From the NCBI GenBank assembly GCA_041946685.1, contig JBHGAV010000005.1, positions 1-64,000 of the forward strand: 64,000 bases of DNA. Reading direction: 5' to 3'. The translations under genes and the position numbers were made by a program. Each line of letters starts with the position of its first letter. The stretch's first letter is position 1. Positions 60,508 to 64,000 of this stretch are shown here, one piece after another. The notes below the pieces were generated by a model. It saw only the letters and a program-made list of their open reading frames with translations. It was not told where the DNA came from and ran no database searches. Source of the DNA: JBHGAV01 sp041946685 (GTDB lineage Bacteria > Acidobacteriota > Terriglobia > Bryobacterales > Bryobacteraceae).

Positions 60508-61236
60508 ATGAAAGCCGCCGCCGTCACCGACCGCGGGCGCGTGCGTCCCGCGAATGAGGACAGCGTGCTCGCCGACCAGGAGGCGGGCATTCTGATCGTC
60601 GCCGACGGGATGGGCGGCCACGCCGCCGGCGAGGTGGCAAGCGACCTTGCGGTTCGCACCATCTCCCAAGGTCTTCGCGAAGCCCTGGCAACCGGGCCAG
60701 CAGCAGAGGACATACCCGCATTGCTGCGGAGGGTGATCGGGCAGGCCAACCTAGCCATCCGCGAGCGAGCGGAGGGCGACCCGTCCCTGCGGGGAATGGG
60801 AACGACGCTGGCCATGGCGCTCGCCTGCCGGAACCGGCTTTGGCTCGCTCACGTGGGCGACAGCCGCGTCTACCAACTGAGAGACGGACGGATCCGCCGG
60901 CTCACCGAGGACCACTCCCTCGTGTGCCAGATGGTGAAGGCGGGGCAGATCTCCCCCCAGGAGGCCCGGCAGCATCACTTGAGGAACGTCATCACCCGCA
61001 GCCTGGGTTTTGATGCGAACGCGCAGCCGGAGATCCAGGAAGTGGAGTGGGCGCCGGGTGACTACCTGCTGTTGTGCAGCGACGGCCTGACGAATATGAT
61101 TGACGATGGCGAGATCGCGGTCGTCGTCGCCGGCCATGGCCCGGACTTGCCGTCCACTTGCCGGGAACTGATCGCCCTGGCGAACGAGAGGGGCGGAACG
61201 GACAATATCAGCGCCGTCCTGGCTTTGAACGCATAG
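60508..61236 (+). CDS. PP2C-family serine/threonine phosphatase
   Basis: A 242 aa PPM/PP2C phosphatase, metal-dependent. The motifs are DRGRVRPANEDSVL, ADGMGGHAAGEVAS, GMGTTLAMAL, AHVGDSRVYQLRDGRIRRLTEDHSLV, CSDGLTNMIDD and GGTDNISAVL. All metal-binding aspartates are present. It probably counteracts Ser/Thr kinases; none is in the window. The codon before ATG 60508 is GTG (60505), which is also a possible start. The next gene follows after 9 nt. Confidence 0.9.
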   Translation: MKAAAVTDRGRVRPANEDSVLADQEAGILIVADGMGGHAAGEVASDLAVRTISQGLREALATGPAAEDIPALLRRVIGQANLAIRERAEGDPSLRGMGTTLAMALACRNRLWLAHVGDSRVYQLRDGRIRRLTEDHSLVCQMVKAGQISPQEARQHHLRNVITRSLGFDANAQPEIQEVEWAPGDYLLLCSDGLTNMIDDGEIAVVVAGHGPDLPSTCRELIALANERGGTDNISAVLALNA

Positions 61237-61245
61237 GAGGGACTC

Positions 61246-62052
61246 ATGAGGCTGCTGGCCCTGCTCGCGTTTGCCGCCGCCGCGGCCCTGGCGGCGGACA
61301 ATGTGCTCACCGCGGATGAACGGAAGGCTGGATGGGTGTTGTTGTTCGACGGCCGCACCATGCAAGGCTGGCGCGATCCTGCCCAGGAGAATCCACCGGG
61401 CGACTCCTGGACTATCGAGGACGGTTGCCTCAAGACGCGCCCCAAGCCCAGGATCACCGAGGATCTGGTCAGCGCGGCTTCCTACGGCGATTTCGAACTC
61501 ACGTTTGACTGGCGGCTCTCGCCGGGCGGCAACAGCGGCGTGAAGTACCACATCCAGAAACTGATCTTCCTGGACAACAGTAAGGTGAAGCCGGGACGCT
61601 TCGAATCGATGGTCGCCGGTGAGTTGTCCAATCCAGTGTCGGACCGCGCCGGGCTTGCTCCAGCGGCGACCGCCCAGGAGTACTCGATCGCCTTCGAGAT
61701 GCAGTTGCTGGATGATGAGCGGCACCCGGACGCAAAGAACGGCCCCAAGTACAGGACAGGCGCGCTGTATGGCATGGTTGCGCCCGCCGCCACGGCAGCC
61801 AATCCTCCCGGCGAGTGGAACACCGGCCGAATTCTGGTGAAGGGCGGCCACGTCGAGCACTGGATCAACGGGGTGAAGGTGCTGGACGCCTCGCTCTCCG
61901 ATCCGGGCGTGGGCGAAGGTGCCACGAAGCGCTGGGGTCAGTACCCGGAGGTGCTGAAGATGTTCACCGACCCGAAGCCCTCCGGCCCCATCAGCCTCCA
62001 GCACCACGGGGACCAGGTCTGGTTCCGCAACCTCAAGATCCGCGGGCTGTGA
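61246..62052 (+). CDS. DUF1080 (3-keto-disaccharide hydrolase-type) exported protein
   Basis: A 268 aa protein with a signal peptide (LALLAFAAAAALAADN). The DUF1080 fold is a concanavalin-like beta sandwich. Marks are GWVLLFDGRTMQGWRDP, DFELTFDWRLSPGGNSGV, WNTGRILVKGGHVEHWING and SLQHHGDQVWFRNLKIR. Recent work assigns some members to 3-keto-glycoside hydrolysis. The AGGAGG site fits the ATG. Its last 20 nt overlap the 3' end of the convergent beta-helix gene. Function here not proven. Confidence 0.85.
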   Translation: MRLLALLAFAAAAALAADNVLTADERKAGWVLLFDGRTMQGWRDPAQENPPGDSWTIEDGCLKTRPKPRITEDLVSAASYGDFELTFDWRLSPGGNSGVKYHIQKLIFLDNSKVKPGRFESMVAGELSNPVSDRAGLAPAATAQEYSIAFEMQLLDDERHPDAKNGPKYRTGALYGMVAPAATAANPPGEWNTGRILVKGGHVEHWINGVKVLDASLSDPGVGEGATKRWGQYPEVLKMFTDPKPSGPISLQHHGDQVWFRNLKIRGL

Positions 62053-63895
62053 GGAATGGGTAGGCGCCCGCTGAACGAGCCGCCGCCTCGCTCCACCCCA
62101 ACAGCTTGCGGACGTCCGCGGGAAGCGTCCCGCCCGCCGGTATAGCCTGAAGCAGCTCGTACCGTCCGAGCAGCGGCGACTTGAAGATCGATCCGGGCGT
62201 GCGGTCGAGTTGCCGCGCGCCGGTCTCGAAGGACGGCGCCACCTTGCTGAATTCCTCCAGCGACGTGGCCGTGGCCAGGCAGTTCTCGGCGGCGGCCGGC
62301 GCCCAGGTGATGAGCGGTGGCGCAGCCGCGCCCGGCTGCACCGGGCGCACATAGACGTTGCCCGCTATCTCCTTGGCCTGCGGGCGCGGGAGTTTCTGGC
62401 ACATCATCGCGGGCTGTTCGAACCGCAAGAGCGGCCGCCGGGAGCCCTCGCTCGCCACCAGGAGGTTGTTCACGAAGACGTGCCCCTCGCGCTGGTCCAC
62501 GTCCGGACCCGTCGAAGGATGCCACCCGAACAAGTCGGACGTCGCGCTTCTCTGGTTGCGTTCAAAAGAAGCCGGCGCGTCCACAAAGGTGTTGTTATAG
62601 ATGCGCGCATCGGCCGCATTCAGGATGTAAATTCCGCGGTCGCAACGGACGAAGACGTTGCCCGCCACGGTCACGCCCCGCGAGATCTCGAAGAAGAAGC
62701 CGTTGACTGCCCCCTCGACGTAGTTGTTGACGAAGACGCCGTCGCGGTTGCCGACGTCGTACCAGACGCCGCTCGAATCGGGATTGTCGATGACCAGGTT
62801 GTCGCGGACGGTGACCCGGTGCGACTGGTTGAAGATCTTGACCGCGGCCGGATAGTAGCCGGTCAGTCCCTCGATGTTGTTCCTGCGGATGACATTGCGC
62901 TCCAGCAGCACGTCGGACGAGCCGATGACGTAGATCCCCTCGGTGCTGGTGTCGCTCACCAGGGAATTGCGGATGATGAGGCCGTCTCCGCGGAAGTAGC
63001 CGGCCACGCGCGAGCAGAAGCTGATGGTCACGTTCTCCAGCACCGTGCCCGTCACCTCCTTTCCGTAGGTGGAAGGATCGGACAGGCCCACTGGCTCGTC
63101 CGTCGGTTCGTCGGCGGAGGTGAAGCGTCTCTTACCCTCAACCTCCAGCGCGCGGTAGGCATACTGGGTGAACGTGATGCCGCGGATGACGGGGCCCTTG
63201 CGGTCGGACTTCTTGCCGTGCACATCCTGGCTGGTCCGAACCAGCGCGCTGTCGTGGGCGGTGATCTCCACCAGACGGCCGGCTGGATTGACGCCGATGT
63301 AGACGTAGCCCGCCTGGTAGTCGATGTAGTAGGAGTGAGCGTCGAGCCCCCCTTCCCAACCCTCCGACCTCAACATCTCGCCGTCCACGAACACCATGTC
63401 GTTGTTGAAGCGGTGCAGCGGCGTCCGCATCCCTTCGCGAGCCCGCTGCCACCAGCCCAGAGGAGCGGCCGGAAAGAGCTTCTTCCACGGGGTCCTCCAT
63501 ACGTTGTTGCGCAGAGTCTCCCACTTGGCGGGCACCTCGGTACCCTTGAGGACCGGCCGCTCATTCGCGTACGGCTGCATCGTTATGCCCTGGTTCAGCA
63601 GCAGGCTGCCCGTACGATAGGTGCCGCCGCGCAGCACGATGGCGTCGCCGGTGACGACTTTCTGGATGGCCGCCTCGATCGTAGTTGGCTGATCGAGCGT
63701 GGTCCCCGGCACGTCTGCCTTTCCGTCGGGGGCGACGTAGTAGACGTGCGCCGCCTTGGGAACTTCGTAACGCTGGTCAATCGGACCATAGGGTCCTCCC
63801 GAGGGCTGTGCGCACATCGGCGCGGCCCCCAGGAGCAGTGTTAAGAGAGACAGTCCTAGACACTCGGCGGTTGGTAGAAGGCGAAACGAGGCCAT
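62033..63895 (-). CDS. Secreted right-handed beta-helix (pectate-lyase-like) protein
   Basis: A 620 aa exported protein with a signal peptide (LGLSLLTLLLGAAPMCAQ). It opens with AAHVYYVAPDGKADVPGTT and QKVVTGDAIVLRGGTYRTG, the usual beginning of secreted polysaccharide lyase-like helices. Residues 220-470 contain the parallel-helix repeats, with NVTISFCSRVAGYF, RGDGLIIRNSLVSDTSTEGIYV, NLVIDNPDSSGVWYD and GNVFVRCDRGIYILNAA. Substrate and lyase versus hydrolase type cannot be read from the sequence. A good promoter lies upstream at 63931-63959. Confidence 0.75.
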   Translation of the reverse strand: MASFRLLPTAECLGLSLLTLLLGAAPMCAQPSGGPYGPIDQRYEVPKAAHVYYVAPDGKADVPGTTLDQPTTIEAAIQKVVTGDAIVLRGGTYRTGSLLLNQGITMQPYANERPVLKGTEVPAKWETLRNNVWRTPWKKLFPAAPLGWWQRAREGMRTPLHRFNNDMVFVDGEMLRSEGWEGGLDAHSYYIDYQAGYVYIGVNPAGRLVEITAHDSALVRTSQDVHGKKSDRKGPVIRGITFTQYAYRALEVEGKRRFTSADEPTDEPVGLSDPSTYGKEVTGTVLENVTISFCSRVAGYFRGDGLIIRNSLVSDTSTEGIYVIGSSDVLLERNVIRRNNIEGLTGYYPAAVKIFNQSHRVTVRDNLVIDNPDSSGVWYDVGNRDGVFVNNYVEGAVNGFFFEISRGVTVAGNVFVRCDRGIYILNAADARIYNNTFVDAPASFERNQRSATSDLFGWHPSTGPDVDQREGHVFVNNLLVASEGSRRPLLRFEQPAMMCQKLPRPQAKEIAGNVYVRPVQPGAAAPPLITWAPAAAENCLATATSLEEFSKVAPSFETGARQLDRTPGSIFKSPLLGRYELLQAIPAGGTLPADVRKLLGWSEAAARSAGAYPFLTARGS

Positions 63896-63930
63896 TGCGA
63901 GTCCTTTCTGGGCGAATTACCTCACTTGCC

Positions 63931-63959
63931 ACTATAAGCGACGGACCGCGGCCTGTCAC
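63931..63959 (-). promoter_or_regulatory. Putative promoter of the beta-helix gene
   Basis: On the minus strand GTGACA (63959-63954), a 17 bp spacer and TATAGT (63936-63931) lie about 36 nt before the gene start at 63895. Both hexamers and the spacing fit sigma-70. Prediction only. Confidence 0.5.
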
Positions 63960-63968
63960 GCCTGACAG
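63953..63968. promoter_or_regulatory. Palindromic operator candidate overlapping the beta-helix -35 box
   Basis: CTGTCA-CGCC-TGACAG is a perfect 6 bp inverted repeat with a 4 bp spacer that covers the -35 region. A repressor or activator binding site is likely. The regulator was not identified. Confidence 0.45.
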
Positions 63969-64000
63969 AATGCCTGGAGTTGCGAATATTCGCGAAATCG

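Noticed and set aside
60751..62352. 533 aa open frame opposite the PP2C and DUF1080 genes
   Set aside because: It spans two genes in antisense and shows shadow composition.
62210..63844. 544 aa open frame opposite the beta-helix gene
   Set aside because: Antisense shadow, rich in Arg and Val with no signal peptide or domain.

Overview
The window is GC-rich bacterial chromosome of Acidobacteriota type, most likely from the Bryobacterales/Solibacterales group. The pointers are a secreted seven-blade SBBP propeller that ends in a domain resembling the Solibacter C-terminal family TIGR03437, a VWFA-related secreted protein of the acidobacterial kind, many small secreted proteins, and frequent GTG or TTG starts. 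No rRNA or tRNA gene, prophage, integron or CRISPR array was seen. The only mobile-type element is a REP-associated tyrosine transposase (RAYT) with an adjacent pair of REP hairpins.

Layout. 1-1,078 (minus): rplM-rpsI-rpsB, with rpsB running off the left edge. 1.2-5.0 kb (plus): a DHH phosphoesterase, a duplicated S41-like protease, and two small proteins. 5.0-8.4 kb (minus): RAYT/REP, then ftsY-ribD-ribE. 8.5-14.7 kb: a PEP-CTERM protein, a RhaT-type sugar symporter, the tRNA methylthiotransferase mtaB, and cysS with a PLP sulfur-amino-acid lyase. 15.0-18.3 kb: an ABC-2 exporter. 18.4-21.5 kb: a DUF72 gene divergent from a lexA-dinB-prmA-small basic protein operon, with a LexA-type palindrome candidate between them. 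21.5-26.6 kb: PilZ, a VWA-like protein, a Memo-family protein, and three overlapping TadE/TadG-type genes. 27-34.6 kb: an SDR, a serine beta-lactamase-like/NamZ fusion, a small AT-hook-like protein, two permeases, and a TPR protein. 34.6-37.0 kb (minus): two membrane proteins, miaB and a DUF151 nuclease-like gene. 37.1-46.9 kb: DUF58, a CocE-type hydrolase, the SBBP/TIGR03437 protein, a CE15 glucuronoyl esterase, a nitroreductase, Mut7-C, an O-methyltransferase and an exported RraA-like protein.

47.0-53.6 kb (plus) is one tight aromatic amino-acid operon, trpC-trpF-trpB-trpA-chorismate mutase-aroF-tyrA-aldo/keto reductase. Most of its junctions overlap by 1 to 11 nt. It supplies the late tryptophan steps, the first shikimate step and the tyrosine branch; trpE, trpG and trpD must lie elsewhere. 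53.7-58.3 kb is an envelope and signalling operon: an Omp85-like outer-membrane protein, a DUF4390 protein, and an NtrY-like kinase with an NtrC/NtrX-type sigma-54 activator. 58.3-63.9 kb holds a sulfatase-fold protein lacking its catalytic residues, an orphan polysaccharide-ABC permease, a PP2C phosphatase, a DUF1080 protein and a large secreted beta-helix protein.

Most of the window is ordinary housekeeping and envelope biology. No clearly new multi-gene defence or mobile system was found. The items most worth a second look are the degenerate sulfatase (58.3-59.6 kb), the RAYT that begins inside its own REP (5.0-5.7 kb), the lexA/DUF72 divergent unit (18.4-21.5 kb), the hydrolase-NamZ fusion (27.7-30.0 kb), the exported RraA-like protein (46.3-47.0 kb), and the Memo protein with an extra N-terminal domain (23.1-24.3 kb). 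All family assignments come from reading motifs by eye, without database searches.
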